A stretch of DNA of 64,000 nucleotides from Ryuthela nishihirai (GCA_038380435.1 JAWZYU010000127.1:588501-652500); one strand, 5' to 3'. Counted from the first letter of the stretch, positions 28,861 to 41,660 are shown. A program made the numbers and translations. The notes: generated from the sequence alone by a model not told the origin.

Positions 28861-30290
28861 TCTCCACGGTGTCAGATTGTTAATAAAACCAGTGAAGTTT
28901 GATAATTAAATTAATCAATCCCAGTTATTTAAGCTGAAACGTTATAGTGGAATTGTATGTAATTTCCGGCTTTGATATTAAATTGCATTCGCATATTTTA
29001 AATATTAACGTTTCTGAAATATTATAATATTACTATTAATCCTTCCTAAATGTAGTTCGATTCTTGTTTAGGTAAAATTTACGTGGTCTATGAACTTTAT
29101 TCTAAATATACGTAATAAAATATATTATGGAAAAGAAGAAATGAATTGAGAGTAAAATTTGACACTGAAGTGAAAGCGAATACATGGTTGCTATCGTAAC
29201 TAAGGGCGCCACGTGTGAAGCTATCTAGGTGCACGTGCCATTGTAACATATTTGACCAATCGTAGAAGAGGAACACGAAGAACCGTTGGGAAAGGCGGGA
29301 AGCAGGAAATATTTCATTAGAAACAAAATTAACGCCACCTAGAGGAATTTATTTCATTTAGCAATAATTGTATGTGTTTAAGTACATAAGTTATATTTAT
29401 GCATTCATGTTTCAAAACTTTAATGAACACTATTTGAATATTACCACGTATAGTATGCTGGAATATAAATTTAGGACACCTTTTTGGGTGAGGGGAAATG
29501 TGAATTTTTTTTTTTGTTACGGTTCAACTTATTTGGACTTCCGACCTGAAATTTCGCACTGCAAACTGGACCTTAACCTGAAACTTTCTGTGAAAATTTC
29601 GAGCGTGTACATTGATTTCCCCGATGAGTTATGACTGCCAGAGACAGGTAGTAAATGCCACTCCGCAACTCGCTAAGTTATGACGCTGTATTCCGTATCA
29701 TCTCATTGGGATAAAATTTACGAACAATAATAGGTTTTAAAACACAAAAAAATACCCTTGATAATTAAGAGACATTAGGAAAACTATTTTATTTTACTAC
29801 TTCAACTGATGCAGTATTTAATTAGTAACGCAAGTTCGGATGTTTAATAGCAGCGATATCTGTTTATTTAGTCTGAAACCCTAAAAGAAACAAGTTTAAA
29901 GGAAGGGAGAATGGAATAATCTACCTTTCATTGGGCACAGCGATAAATATGCTTCGGTTTCCATTTCTATTTAAGTACGGAGCTCATAAAGAATCCTCAG
30001 CGTTGAGATTTATCTCCGCAAAACAAAAATTTATCTCGCCCTTCCCACGGTCAGTACTGGACACCGATTGGCTTGGAATACATTATTCACAATATAAAAT
30101 TATCCATAACAGCAACATAATTTTAACGAATTTCTGTATTACAGACTACACAGGGATTAAGTGCTTAGCCGAGGAGTGATTTCATACCCTAAACATTTAA
30201 CCTCTAATGATTATTTTATTTCCTAATCCAAAGAGGCTTAACGTGTTAGGGAAAAGAGTGAAAATATCTTCATAAATATAATAAAGGAAT
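28861..30290 (+). repeat. Repeat unit U
   Basis: From TCTCCACGGTGTCAGATTG to the AT-rich end before SINE-A. It is nearly identical to 42,485-43,910, similar to 57,284-58,505, and inverted at 11,481-12,817. A SINE-B-like scrap near 30,000-30,075 is partly rearranged. Non-coding. Confidence 0.8.
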
Positions 30291-30960
30291 AAAAAAACAC
30301 CCCCTCAAGCAGCTGCTTGCAACAGCGATCTAACAGGAGCCTGTCAGTTTCCCCGCCATAGTCGAAGGTCTGTGAGGGTGGTGACCCCTTTAATTACTTT
30401 AATACGCCATATATTAGATATGCGTTTGGTTGGGTTGTTTCATCTCTGAACGGTAGTTATTTGCACACAAGGGTCTAAATGGCGACGTCATAAAGAACCA
30501 GAGGGATCAGTTTAGGTTGCGGGAAGGTGACCGAATGTTATGAGACAGATGAAAAAATAGGAGATTGGTTCCAGACGTGAAAAAAAACAACATACCCCCT
30601 CAAGAAGCTGCTTCCCACAGAGATCTGACAGGAAGCTGTCACTTTACATACCATAATAGAAAGTCTGTGAGGATGACAGGTCCTCAGCACAAAAACGACA
30701 CGTACGTCCATGCCTTACCCGGGACTCGAACCCAGGTCCCTTAGACGTGAAAACCGAATACAAATGAGTTGTTTTCAAACAAGTGATATCAAAATCTTGA
30801 AGTCTTTATTTCATTTTTATTAATTTTAAGACATTTTTAATTTCATAAACTTAGTAGTTTTCAAATTAAAACCAACCGGTTTGGTTTTAAAGAAAAGAAA
30901 TATATAAAGAATTCTTCAATATTTTTTGGTTTTTTTTTATCTTTGTAGTTTTTTTTTTAA
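30291..30960 (-). mobile_element. SINE-A, SINE-B and CCGG-repeat cluster
   Basis: SINE-A 3' half at 30,298-30,385, SINE-B remnant at 30,425-30,555, SINE-A from the B box at 30,593-30,755, then the repeat with AACCAACCGGTTTGGTTTTA near 30,870. The same cluster is at 5,290-5,960 and 43,915-44,575. Confidence 0.8.
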
Positions 30961-30964
30961 CTCA

Positions 30965-31318
30965 GCTCGTAGTCTGTAGTTCCCAGGTTCGAGTCCTAGC
31001 TGGGTAAGCGTTGAGATTTATCTCCGCAAAATTCCCCGCCCTGCTCACGGTCAGTAGGGGAGACCGGTGGTCTTGGAAAGGATGCCGTCCGTCGGATGGG
31101 GCGTTAAGCATTGGCCCCGTGTGTGTGAGAGCCATATCCTGTGCACGTTAAAGAACACGCTGGATGGCCTTGACGGAAGGCTACCATCTGTCTCCCAACA
31201 GCTGTTCCAGTAAGTCCCCTCCGCCAACCTTCTCTGAGCCTTCGGGGCCCATGTGACCTGGCCATTTAGCCCATGGTGTGCAAAAAAGTGCCGCTCAGAA
31301 GTAAAACAACCCAACCTA
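30965..31318 (+). mobile_element. SINE-B copy, head truncated
   Basis: Starts at CTCGTAGTCTGTAGTTCCC, keeps the B box, and ends GAAGTAAAACAACCCAAC. The duplicate is at 44,585-44,935. Confidence 0.88.
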
Positions 31319-31755
31319 TTAGATTATCTAAATATTGTTTCAGGATGTTTCTGAAGGGTAAAATAATTCATTTATACTACAGAAAATAAATGATCTAAAT
31401 AAATGCACCAAATTCTGTTTTAAATTTTTAAACGGTAAATAGGTTCCGGAAAAAAACGTGTAAAAAAAAAATTCTAAAACAAAACACAGTGCATATGAAA
31501 AAATAGAAGATTGGTTCCAGACGTGAAAAAAAAAACATACCCCCTCAAGCAGTTGCTTGCCACAGAGATCTGATAGGAACCTGTCAGTTTATATGCAAGT
31601 GTTAGTTTAATTATCTTTATAACTTTAAACACATGAGAGACCAAGACTAACGTATATTGCAGATAAAAATGAGGGGAATTCCCAGAACTCAAAGTTACCA
31701 TTTTTTCTAAATGGTTTCGTAGTTTTTCGATCAAATGGAAAATAAAATGCATTAA
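31319..31755. repeat. Spacer with SINE-A 3' fragment
   Basis: A minus-strand SINE-A 3' end (CCCCCTCAAGCAGTTGCTTG) lies at 31,540-31,600. The rest is AT-rich with no gene. The duplicate is at 44,936-45,370. Confidence 0.6.
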
Positions 31756-32500
31756 AATGTTGAGTTGTTTTACCTCTGAGCGGCTCTTTCTTACACACCA
31801 TGGGCTAAATGGCCATGCCACATGGACCCCGAAGGCTCAGAGAAGGTTGGGGGATGGGACCCACTTGAATAGCTGTTGTGAGACAGATGGTAGTCTCCCG
31901 TGAAGGCCATCCAGTGTGTTCTTTAAAGTACACAGGGTATGGTACTTTTTTGAAAACCATGGGCTAAATGGCCATGCCACATGGATCCCGAAGGCTCAGA
32001 GAAGGTTGGTGGAGGGTCCTCACTGGAACAGCTGTTGGGAGACAGATGGTAGCCTCCCGTCAAGGACATCCAGCGTGTTCTTTAACGTAAACAGGGTATG
32101 GTACATTTTTGCAAACCATGGGCTAAATGGCCAGGTCACATGGACCCCGAAGGCTCAGAGAAAGTTGGGGGAGGCTAAACAGCTGTTGTGAGACAGATGA
32201 TAGCCTCCCGTCAAGGCCACCCAGCGTGTTCTTTAACGTAAACAGGGTATGGTACTTTTTTTTGCAAACCATGGGTTAAATGGCCATGCCACATGGACCC
32301 CGAAGGCTCAGAGAAGGTTGGGGGAGGGTCCTCACTGGAACAGCTGTTGGGAGACAGATCATAGGCTCCCGGCAAAGCCATGCAACGTGTTCTTTAACGT
32401 GCACAGTGTATGGCTTTTCCGCACACGGGGACACGGCCTAAGATCCCATCCGACGGATGGTGACACGGCCTAAAATCCATCCGACGGCCTTTCCAAGTTT
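31756..32500 (-). repeat. Four-unit tandem array of the SINE-B 3' module
   Basis: The block ACCATGGGCTAAATGGCC (or a close variant) recurs with spacings of 159, 159 and 153 bp (31,798, 31,957, 32,116 and 32,269), ending in a partial SINE-B body with two truncated GATCCCATCCGACGGATGG-like blocks. The duplicate is at 45,373-46,115. Confidence 0.88.
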
Positions 32501-32509
32501 ATCGATTAG

Positions 32510-33000
32510 TAGAACTAATGGTTGGGCGAGGAAAAAAAATTCTTTGCTTAATTTTTGATTTCTTCATTTTCGTATTTGTCGTTACAGTAGGCGTAGAAAT
32601 ATATCTATATCGTAAATGATCAAACGGCAGTTTTTTTTTATGTACAGGTTTTCACATCTATTTGACCCATTACCGCCTGTCTGGATAGCCTTCTACAAAA
32701 AGAGCGAAAATAGATATGCCTAAACAAGCAATTCCATTCATTGGTTTAAGATAACTTAAAGTTAATTTATTTTAATAACATTCAAAATAATTTACTTATT
32801 AAGATTTTATTTAAATGTTTCCGAATATTTTAAAAATATTTCAAATAACTAGCAGTTAATATTTTAGGATTAGAAATTCTTTTTGATTTACACACTTTGT
32901 TTCTGAAATATATTGTAAAAATTAAAGTGGGAACATTGGACATTCTCATTCTACTGGGTGACGTCACTTCCGTGTTTTCGCGATATCGTTTGTAATCCTT
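32510..33000. repeat. Left arm of an imperfect inverted repeat
   Basis: 32,512-32,645 pairs in reverse with 35,820-35,950 and 32,660-32,905 with 35,195-35,435. Near its inner side it carries GTGACGTCACTTCCGTGTTTTCGCG (palindrome 32,959-32,966), a variant of the TGACGTCA element end. Confidence 0.6.
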
Positions 33001-33199
33001 ATTTAACCGCTGTATTCTTCTAGTAATTTAACTTTTAATTTATATTCACACGTTATAGTTTTTATTCTGAGGAAGTCATACAATCTGTAGCTGAATTTCT
33101 TATCACTGTGGTAAATAATAATTATTGATGACACATTTGAAATTTCGGTACGAGAATAGATAGTTTCGTCGCTGCAGTGTAAAATTTTACCTTTAGGCC

Positions 33200-34080
33200 T
33201 TTGTAATTACTTTACGAGTTATTTGTTTCGCTGAGTTGCCTGGTATAGCTCTGTGCTGTCCAACTGCTTCTTCGGCTCTGTCATCCAAAGATTATTATCA
33301 GGAGCTAACTGATCCTTTACACGTTTATTAAGCTCTCTATAATGTTTTCTATTAGAATTAATATTGATTCAGGACATTCCTGTAGTTCTTTCTTTCTAAA
33401 ATAAACTCAAGTGCCTTGTCACTCGGATAATTATGCGTCCTCTGTTTCATTTTACGTAAGAGTACCTGTTAGTTTGCAAAAAAGTCTATTTTAGGTGGTC
33501 ACATTTTTCCTGAACTTAAGTAGCAAGTAAACCACGACTGTCATAATGAGTAAGTAACCTATCATGATAAGATGTACTCTAATTAGGTCTTTCACAGCTT
33601 CATAATTAAAGGTAAATTTTTTAACCTTAACACAACACTTCTTAAGTTTAAAACGCAAAACGCTTTTAACAAGATAATGGTCAGATCCAATTTCAGCTTC
33701 CGAATATGACCTGTTCTTTGTAACAGAAGTAGTCCATTTGCTGTTAATTAATATATAATCTACAAAGTTCTTATGCAGCCCATGAGATGAAACCCACGTG
33801 TACTTATGTATGTCGCGGTGTTTGTAATAAGTGTTAGTTATTGTAAAACCATTGAGGTTAACATTGACATTGACGTCACGAAGAACAAGGGTAACATCTC
33901 ATTTCTTCACAGAATTCGAAATACCTTGAAGTTGTCTGTAAAACCTATTTTCTCATCGTCATTCAAAGTGGTGGCATAACAGTAGATAAGTTTGAAGTCC
34001 TTAACCCTTGTCTGTAATTTTGCTGTAAAGAACCTTTCATTAATATCCTAGGAGAGCATCACTAGCGTCTCATGCCTTGG
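33200..34080 (-). pseudogene. Decayed LINE endonuclease fragment (copy D)
   Basis: Minus-strand DNA clearly related to 37,860-38,830 of copy A (shared segments such as AATGGTCAGATCCAATTT and GAAACCCACGTGTACTTATG). It is full of stops and small gaps, with no long frame left. It is older than copies A-C. The duplicate is at 46,835-47,690. Confidence 0.75.
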
Positions 34081-35110
34081 TGATGTTTATTCTCTTTCTT
34101 CACCGAAAATTTCAGATAGTCACGGTGAATCCGAAAAACTTTTGAAAGAGGTACTAGGTTAAAAGGAATGCATCTTATTTCTCGTCTATAATTTTTAGTA
34201 AATTTGGTATACAAGATATCGAAAAATATTAGTGCGGAAGAGGAAACAAACTCCTCTGTTGGGAATACGAAACAATGTAAATGTCACTTCCTCCGGATTG
34301 TGTAAACAATGCATTCTGAAACGTCACTCTCCGATGTCATTCGCCTCTTATTGAATTCGTCCAACGCTTTTGTCGCTGTTCCATTAGTCGCGTTAGCTAT
34401 TAAAATATGGCGAAGAAGTCATCCTATTTTGAGGGTCTGTAATTATCAGAGCTTTGCCTATCGCGAACAGATTCGAGTATAATAAGGAGCCACAGACAAG
34501 GTCCTTGCGGTTGATAAATAACGTCAGCCTGTCCTTCCGTAACTTAGATCTCTGGTGGTCGAAAAGTTTCAGCTAAAGCCAGTTAAATAATATTCGTGAA
34601 GTGTTTGTGGTTCTTTTATATTTTCCTTCAGGTAAGTAATTTTGTAATGAATAATTAGTTAAGAGTATAGGTAATCTAATTCTACAGTTTTTAGCCTAAG
34701 AGCTATGAAATTTCGGACGGTTTCGAACCAACAAATAGTACGCAGCACATTATTCTGATTATGGGATATAAAATTGATAGCTAAGCGCTATTTGACGTGT
34801 CGACCACTTTATTTTGGCTCGTCATACGGACATTATTCATTTCCTATGCTTTTCACACACCCTACGGAACGGCAACAGAATTTCCTTGTTATGCCAGTGA
34901 GAAACGTTACTTGGAAGCTCTAAAATATGCATTTAATGGAAAAATGTCACTGATGATAAATTAAAGATCATAATCAAATATTTTTTTTAAATATCGGTTT
35001 TAAAAAACATTGTTTTAGTTATATAAAAATATTGTTTAGTCTTCAGTGGTATGCCAGTGAGAAACTGGAATTATTATTTCAGCAGGTAAATTAGAATTAC
35101 TAATCCTATC
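34081..35110. repeat. Inner part of the inverted repeat, no gene
   Basis: Contains a single satellite-like monomer (34,890-35,075, see 59,515-60,290). At 34,545-34,820 a segment pairs in reverse with 35,985-36,200; both carry CAGGTAAGTA, a consensus 5' splice site. No protein family recognised. Confidence 0.45.
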
Positions 35111-36220
35111 GCGAAAATACGGACATGACGTCATCTATCGTATGTCCAAGTGTTGCCACCATAATTTCTATAAGATCTTTCAAAACCAAAGTATGTATAA
35201 ATCGAAAAGAATTTCTAATCCTAAAATATTAACTGGTAGTAGTTATTTCCTTTTTTTAATTTTGGTAAATATTTTTATAATATTCTGAAATATTTAAATA
35301 AAATCTTAATAAGAAAATTATTTTGAGTGTTATTAAAATAAGTTAACTTTAAGTTATCTTAAACCAATGAATGGAATTGCTTGTTTAGGCATATTTATTT
35401 TCGCTCTTTTTGTTGAAGGCTGTCCAGACAGGCGGTAACTAGGTGGCTTTCACGAAACGCGTTTCCCTATGGTGTCCAACGAGAAATTCGTAGATCGAGG
35501 CTAGGTGTGAATCTCTTACGTATGTCATAGGCAACTTTGTCCTTAGGGGTAAAGAACGGTTTTTCCTGTGTTCACAAAGAACAACTCTGTGGTTTAATCT
35601 AAGGCTTCTATTACACGTTTCGCTGTACTGTACATTACCTTCTTCTTAGCTCTGAGCAATGCGTTTCCGTGTAGTGGGTAAATTATATATTTATCGCCAC
35701 GTTGACATTTCTTGGGCTCGTTACGTCACCCTATCAGCTCGATATATCTGTTGCGAACATGAGACGTTGGTTTCAAACTTCGTCCACGATAATGGGCAAA
35801 TACATCTGAAAGCATGTACATAAAAATACTGCCGTTTGATCATTTACGATATAGAACTATTTATACGCGTACTGTAACGACGAATGGCGAAATGAAGAAA
35901 TCAAAAATTAAGCAAAGAATTTTTTTTCCTCGGACAACCATTAGTCCTACTGACCGAGCCTAAATGAAAGGGGTGGTTTGTGGTCGACAGCGACAAATAG
36001 CGTTTAACTATAAAATTTATATCTCATAATCAGATTAATGTGCTGTACAGTAGCTCTCGGTTGAAATTTCATAACTCTCGTGTTAAAAAGTGGAAAATTA
36101 CACTACCTCTACTGTAAATTAATTATTCAGTACAAAGTTACTTACCTGAAAGAATTTATAAACGAACCACCAACACTTTATGAATATTATTAAACTTGAT
36201 TCACCTGATATTTTTTCGAA
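35111..36220. repeat. Right arm and outer flank of the inverted repeat
   Basis: It begins with CGCGAAAATACGGACATGACGTCATC (palindrome 35,126-35,133). 35,436-35,819 has no partner in the left arm, and most of 35,392-35,683 is missing from the duplicate at 49,000. No gene. Confidence 0.55.
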
Positions 36221-36375
36221 CAGCAGAATGGTGGTTTAGAGAAGGGAATAGGGAATACAGTCCGTGTGTATTTTTTAATCGCATAGACCTTGCCAATGAT
36301 TGCTTATTACACTGTAATGTGTTCCCGGCTATGCAAAGGTCCAAAAATATGAAAAAAAGAAAAACTCAAATTATA

Positions 36376-39130
36376 TCAATTATTATTCGCCAATCTATAA
36401 TTATTCGTACGGGCAACATGGCGAAACCAACGGAGTCTCTCTCTGCAAAATATGCTGCTTAAAGGAGGTTGCAAACTCCTTTGCCTAACCTGATCATTAG
36501 TTTCAAAGTTGAACCACCTAATGCCCAAGATACTGCGTATGCATCTGGAATCAAAAGCATCTAGTTTCCTGTTATCTTGTTTACAAAGTGTCCAAGTTTC
36601 ACTACCGTAACTAACCCTAGAAAGAACCAAACTATTATACAGTCTAATTTTAGTCTTTAGGTGTATACGCCTATTTCTCCACACTCTACATAGGTTCTTA
36701 AAAGTCCCGGCAGCAATCCCTATTCGTCTGTTAATCTCGTGCCGCACATCACCATTATCTGTTAGATAGCTCCCAAGATAATTAAACTGTGATACCTGCT
36801 CAAGACTACAACCATTCAGCTTAACTGAATCACAGCCTGCCTGACCAATTTTCATCACTTTAGTTTTCTCTCTGTTTATAACCAAACTTACTCTACTTCC
36901 AGTCTCATCAACAGCTCGAATGAAAGAGTTCATCTCATCAACATCTTTTGCCAAAAGGGCTAAATCATCAGCCTAATCTATATCAGAAATTTTCGTATCT
37001 CCAGTCCATTAAAGGCCAAAATCTTTCCCTTGAAGTGAATTTCGCATAACGTAATCAATAACCAATATAAAGATAAAAGGCGACAAAATGGACTCTTGTG
37101 GAACAGCAGAAGTAATGCTAAAGCAATTGCTACAAGCCTTACAAGCTTTCACACACGACTCAGTGTTATTATAGAGAGTTTTCAGTATGTTAACTAACTT
37201 GTCACGTATACCATATGATATATCATGACGATCAACAGAGTCGAAAGCCTTTTGGAAATCAACAGAGCTACCAACCAAAGGTTTTGGAAACTCTAAACAT
37301 TTCTCAAGAATCTGCGTAAGTGAAAATATCTGATCCACACATCCCTTACCTCTTTCTGAATCCACATTGCTCATAACGCAATTGCCTGTCAACCAGATTC
37401 TTAATTCTATTAAGCACAATCATGGAAAGAACTTTACCTGGAACAGAGAGTAGGCTGAAACCCCTATAGTTATCACAAGAACTGCGATTACTTTTCTTGA
37501 AAATTGGGATAACAATAGCTCTGGTAAAATTCTTAGGAACCATGCCTTTATCATAAAAGATATTCAGTTTTTCAGTCATCCAAGTGGTAACCGAAACATT
37601 CCCAGTTCTGAGCATTTCTGTAGTAATTTCGTTTACCCTTGGGAATTTATGAGGTTTAAGTTTAGAAACATCCAAAATAAATTCAGATTGTCTTATAGGG
37701 CCACCATTAAAGGCATCAATGCATGTATCATCATTCGAAAAAATGATGAAGAACTAACCGCATTGTTTAGAACATCACTGAAATGCTCAGCCCATCTAGC
37801 CATGAGATACTATAACCTTACCTTGTTTATGCTTCAATCCCTGTATACCTGTCTGTTTTTCACCACACAAAACATTAACTATCTGGTACAGCTCTCTGGT
37901 GTTGTGCTGTCTAACTGCTTCCTCGGCTTGTCAGTCAAACCATCATGCCAAAGATTCTTATCAGCAGCTAACTGATCTTTTACACGTTTATTAAGTTCTC
38001 TGTAATGCTTTCTATTAGGACTAGTAGGGTATTGGATCAAGGACATTCCTGAAGTTCTTTCTTTCCAAAATAAGCTCAAGTGCCTTATCACTCAGATAAT
38101 TCTGCCCTCCATTGTTCCTTTTTTCCTAAAAGAGTACTGTTAGTGTCCAAAAAAGTCTGTTTAAAGTGGTCCCATTCATCCTCAACTTCAGTAGTAAGCA
38201 TACCATGACTGTCATAATGACTAAGTAACCTATCACGGTAAGCTTTGGCTATAACTGGGTCTTTCAGAGCTTCAGTATTAAAAGTAAATTTTTTAACCCT
38301 AACACAACAATTTTTAATTTCAAGTTGCAAGACACTTTTAACAAGGTAATGGTCAGATCCAATTTTAGCTCCCCTATATGACCTGGTATTCCTAACAGAA
38401 CTAGCCCATTTGCTGTTAATTAATATATAGTCAATCATATTCTTATGCAGCCCATCGGATGAAACCCATGTGTACTTGTGTATGTCGTGGTGTTTGTAAT
38501 AAGTGTTAGTTATTCTGAATCCATTGAGTTTACTTACCTGGAGGAGACGTTGCCCATTGCCATTGCAGCTACCGATGCCAAAAGGGCCAATTACCCCTCC
38601 CGAAAGGTCAGAGTTAGTACCAACTTTGACATTGAAGTCACCAAGAACAAGGGTAATATCTCCTTTCTTGACAGAATTCAAATATCCTGAAGTTGTCCAT
38701 AAAACTTATCCTTCTCATCCTCATCCTCGGTGGGGGCATAACAGCCTATAACATTCAAGTCTTTAACGCTTGTCTGAAATTTTGCTGTAAGAAGCCTTCC
38801 ATTAATGCACTCATATCCTAGAAGAGCATCACTAGCGTGTCTGGTGAGAAGCAGACCCCCGCCTTGCTGAATCTTATTGTCGTCCTCCCTTAAAATTTTC
38901 TTTTTATGAATCTGACCTTTATCTGTCGATTTGCTCTCTTGCAAGCCGAGAATATCTAAATTACAATGGTGGAATTCTTGTGTGAGAACATTAAGAGAGT
39001 AAGCTCTGTGCAGAGTCCTCACATTCCAACTACCTATGGAGAGAAAATGGTTAGTGGGATGTTTAAAGAAACTATGTTTATTGAGAGAGGGAATGCCGAC
39101 AATATCAAACAGCCCCCTAATCGCAGACAT
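36376..39130 (-). pseudogene. RTE-like LINE (copy A), most complete but broken
   Basis: Minus-strand LINE in several frames. 39,130-38,678 encodes the endonuclease N-terminus (GSWNVRTL, LGLQES, YAPTEDE). 38,681-38,088 continues it (VLGDFNVKVG, YTWVSSDG, MIDYILIN and the catalytic GSDH). 38,091-37,879 is the linker. 37,675-36,376 is the reverse transcriptase (NYRGFSLLSV, DFQKAFDSVDR, LSPF, ADDLALLA, then FNYLGSYLTDNGD and a C-terminal SETWTL block). Breaks: a single-base loss in an A run near 38,681, an extra C near 38,106, a frame break near 37,360 shared with copies B and C, and TAG at 36,973-36,975 replacing the tyrosine of YADD. The EN type and C-terminal block fit the RTE/BovB-like group. 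The 5' untranslated part probably extends to about 39,600. Confidence 0.88.
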
Positions 39131-39600
39131 GGGGCAGATACCCTTTCCCCCACCACTAAAGGCTCAAGTCATCTACACTGGAAGACTTCCTCCAATGTAG
39201 AATTTGACGATGCCAATAGAAGCAAAGAGTTCAGGTGGCTGCGATGACCTCTGCTCAGGATTATCCACCAGCTGATAAACATATCCTGTGAATCTATTCA
39301 CTTGGGGCTGTCAACCCAGAAACAAACAGAAAACATAGCGGAAGATCATCCCTCCACAGAAGCCCACCAGTGCAGCAAAATCAGGATCCATAATCAAGCT
39401 CAGAGCCATATATCTGTCCAGTCCAGTGGGTATATGGTCAGCACCTGGACCCTGTGTGGTTGACCACTCCTCAGTAGGGTGGAAAAATGAGAAAAGTAGC
39501 CATAGTTGTCGAGATCAGTAGGCCACACTGATCTGGCAGCCCTTCCCTTCCGTTAACTTCCACAAGAGAGTATCTCTTTTGAAAGGTCCCCCACATTTCC
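39131..39600 (-). other. Probable 5' region of LINE copy A
   Basis: Moderately GC-rich sequence immediately upstream of the endonuclease frame, present only where the LINE is (also 52,143-52,620). It is likely the LINE 5' end, though no boundary or target-site duplication was found. Confidence 0.5.
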
Positions 39601-40890
39601 ACCCCGCTAAGAACCCATTGAAATTCTTCTCAATTTACATAAATATCACGCACTTTCAACATAAGGAAAACTTTAAAACATATTACTATCGACTAAATTA
39701 AAACCGTTTTCTCGAATTCTTTAGAATACACCACTGTACACTATTCATGAGACAAAATCATATTAACTCCAACATTGCCACCAAATACACCTGAACAGTA
39801 GAAATATCAAATACCCTATATATATATATACACACAACATACCGAGAGGAAAAATATAAATACTTAAAAAGAAAGAAACCAATCCTGCTATTCTTAAAGA
39901 GATTTTCTCCAAACCTCAATTAGAAGTTTAGAAAACACAGCTCAAAGCTAAACTCTATAAATTACACAGATTCAATTATTTTTAAACCTCTTAACAGGAA
40001 AGGAAATTAAAAAAAGAATCAACAATAAACTATATTCAAGTGAGCTACGTAACTCATAACTTATGATCATTTCCGCTTCCTTTCTGCTAAACTGTCACTT
40101 TACATTATCAGATTTAAACATCATTCGAACATGGAAATTTTTTCTCACCAAATATCTACAACAGTTGATTAATCATTTCACCGTCTAATACAGAAAATAA
40201 ATCACATCAGATCTACATATTATGAAATTAAAATCTTGTAAATAATCTCTCTCATATCAACTTCATCTTACACCTAAAATATGTTCATATTTGCAATAAT
40301 ACTACACATACGTTGCTACTTTGACGAAAGAATATCATGCACTTCCGGTTATAGCGATATAATTGTTGGAAATTTTAGTATTTCCGGCTACGCGTAGAAG
40401 ATTAAGCAGAGGTTTGGTTTCCGAATATAAAAAATAGACCTGGGATTTTAAGACGTATACCTGATTTGAAAACCATATATTGCGATAACAGACGTTATAT
40501 AGCGAATGGTTAGTCACAGCGAGGTAATTATCAGAGTTTATAATTCAAATAGGAAAGGGGGATATGTTTTCAACAGGATTCTGAATAGAAAGTAGTTGAT
40601 TATGAATTAATACAAAGTCTGAAGATTAGATATAACACTGTGACTTTTAAAATTTTTTTATATTTAGATTATTCATTGTGAATAATTTATTTTGAAATTT
40701 TTCATTGTCAATTATCATTGATTATTCATTGTCAATAATTTATTTTGAAATTTTGTGAGGTTTCGTAATTAGTAGGGTAAATCCGGTCTTGGGATATTAA
40801 TTCAACGTTACATCATACTGGGCGATCCTTCTCGAGGTTTTCCAAAATGCAATTTAAATTCGAGTTTTGAATATCGAAAAAACCTGACAT
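39601..40890. repeat. AT-rich duplicated sequence, no gene
   Basis: Closely matched at 52,621-53,900. It has a short TA/CA microsatellite at about 39,818-39,836 and a small duplication of TTATTCATTGTCAAT near 40,700-40,740. No gene or RNA recognised. Confidence 0.55.
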
Positions 40891-40894
40891 TTCG

Positions 40895-41660
40895 GTTGTT
40901 TCACCTCTGAGCGGCACTTTTTTGCACACCATCGGTTAAATAGTTAGGTCACAAGGATATGTAGAAGACTCAGATACCGTTCGATGCAAATCCATTCCTA
41001 ATTTTGTATCTTATTACATCACGACGTGAACCTAACAGTTAATTTTCATTTCTGCGCCAAAACAATAATATCAATCTTGAGATTGCTCGCATATATCAAA
41101 TTTTTTTACCGAAAACGACTTTTCAAAAACCGGAATTTCCAAAGCTTTAACGGTTCGTAAACGTATAAATGGTTGCTGCCTACGTAAAGCCCTTCCACAT
41201 CACTAAAATCTCACCCAAAATATCTAAAACAAAAGAATGGTTACTTCCTCCGTGTATCGTACGAGGGTGAGAAAAAAAAAAAAATCCAGTGGAACAACTC
41301 AAAAAAGCTTGGAATGCGAAACTCAAAGTATGCAACTTCAAACTTGTACTACGGCTTCACAATGTTTCGTGTATACTTCTCCGAAACTTTATATAACCAT
41401 TTTTCTTCTCTGTAGAAAAATAAAAATGCATCTTACGTACCTGAGATGATCGAAGCATAACATAAAAATATACCTAAAATAGAAACATTATTATGATTAA
41501 GAATAGCATTTTTTAAACTTCAACGTGATTGTAATATATTATACCAAATGTGCTGGCAACACAACGAAAGAGTACTGCTGACGTCATCTCGGTGTTTTTC
41601 CTAACTTTATTATTAACCCGTATTCACAGGCAGGCAGCACTAATTTTAGGAGATTTAAAC
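40895..41660 (+). mobile_element. SINE-B scrap and partial TGACGTCA element
   Basis: SINE-B 3' end in minus orientation at 40,895-40,975, followed by the right part of a TGACGTCA element (palindrome 41,579-41,586) that lacks its left end. The duplicate is at 53,905-54,620. Confidence 0.6.

Noticed and set aside
36376..39130. R2-type (restriction-like endonuclease) LINE
   Set aside because: The N-terminal part has apurinic-type endonuclease motifs (WNVRTL, GDFN, SDH), which fit the RTE/BovB-like group instead.
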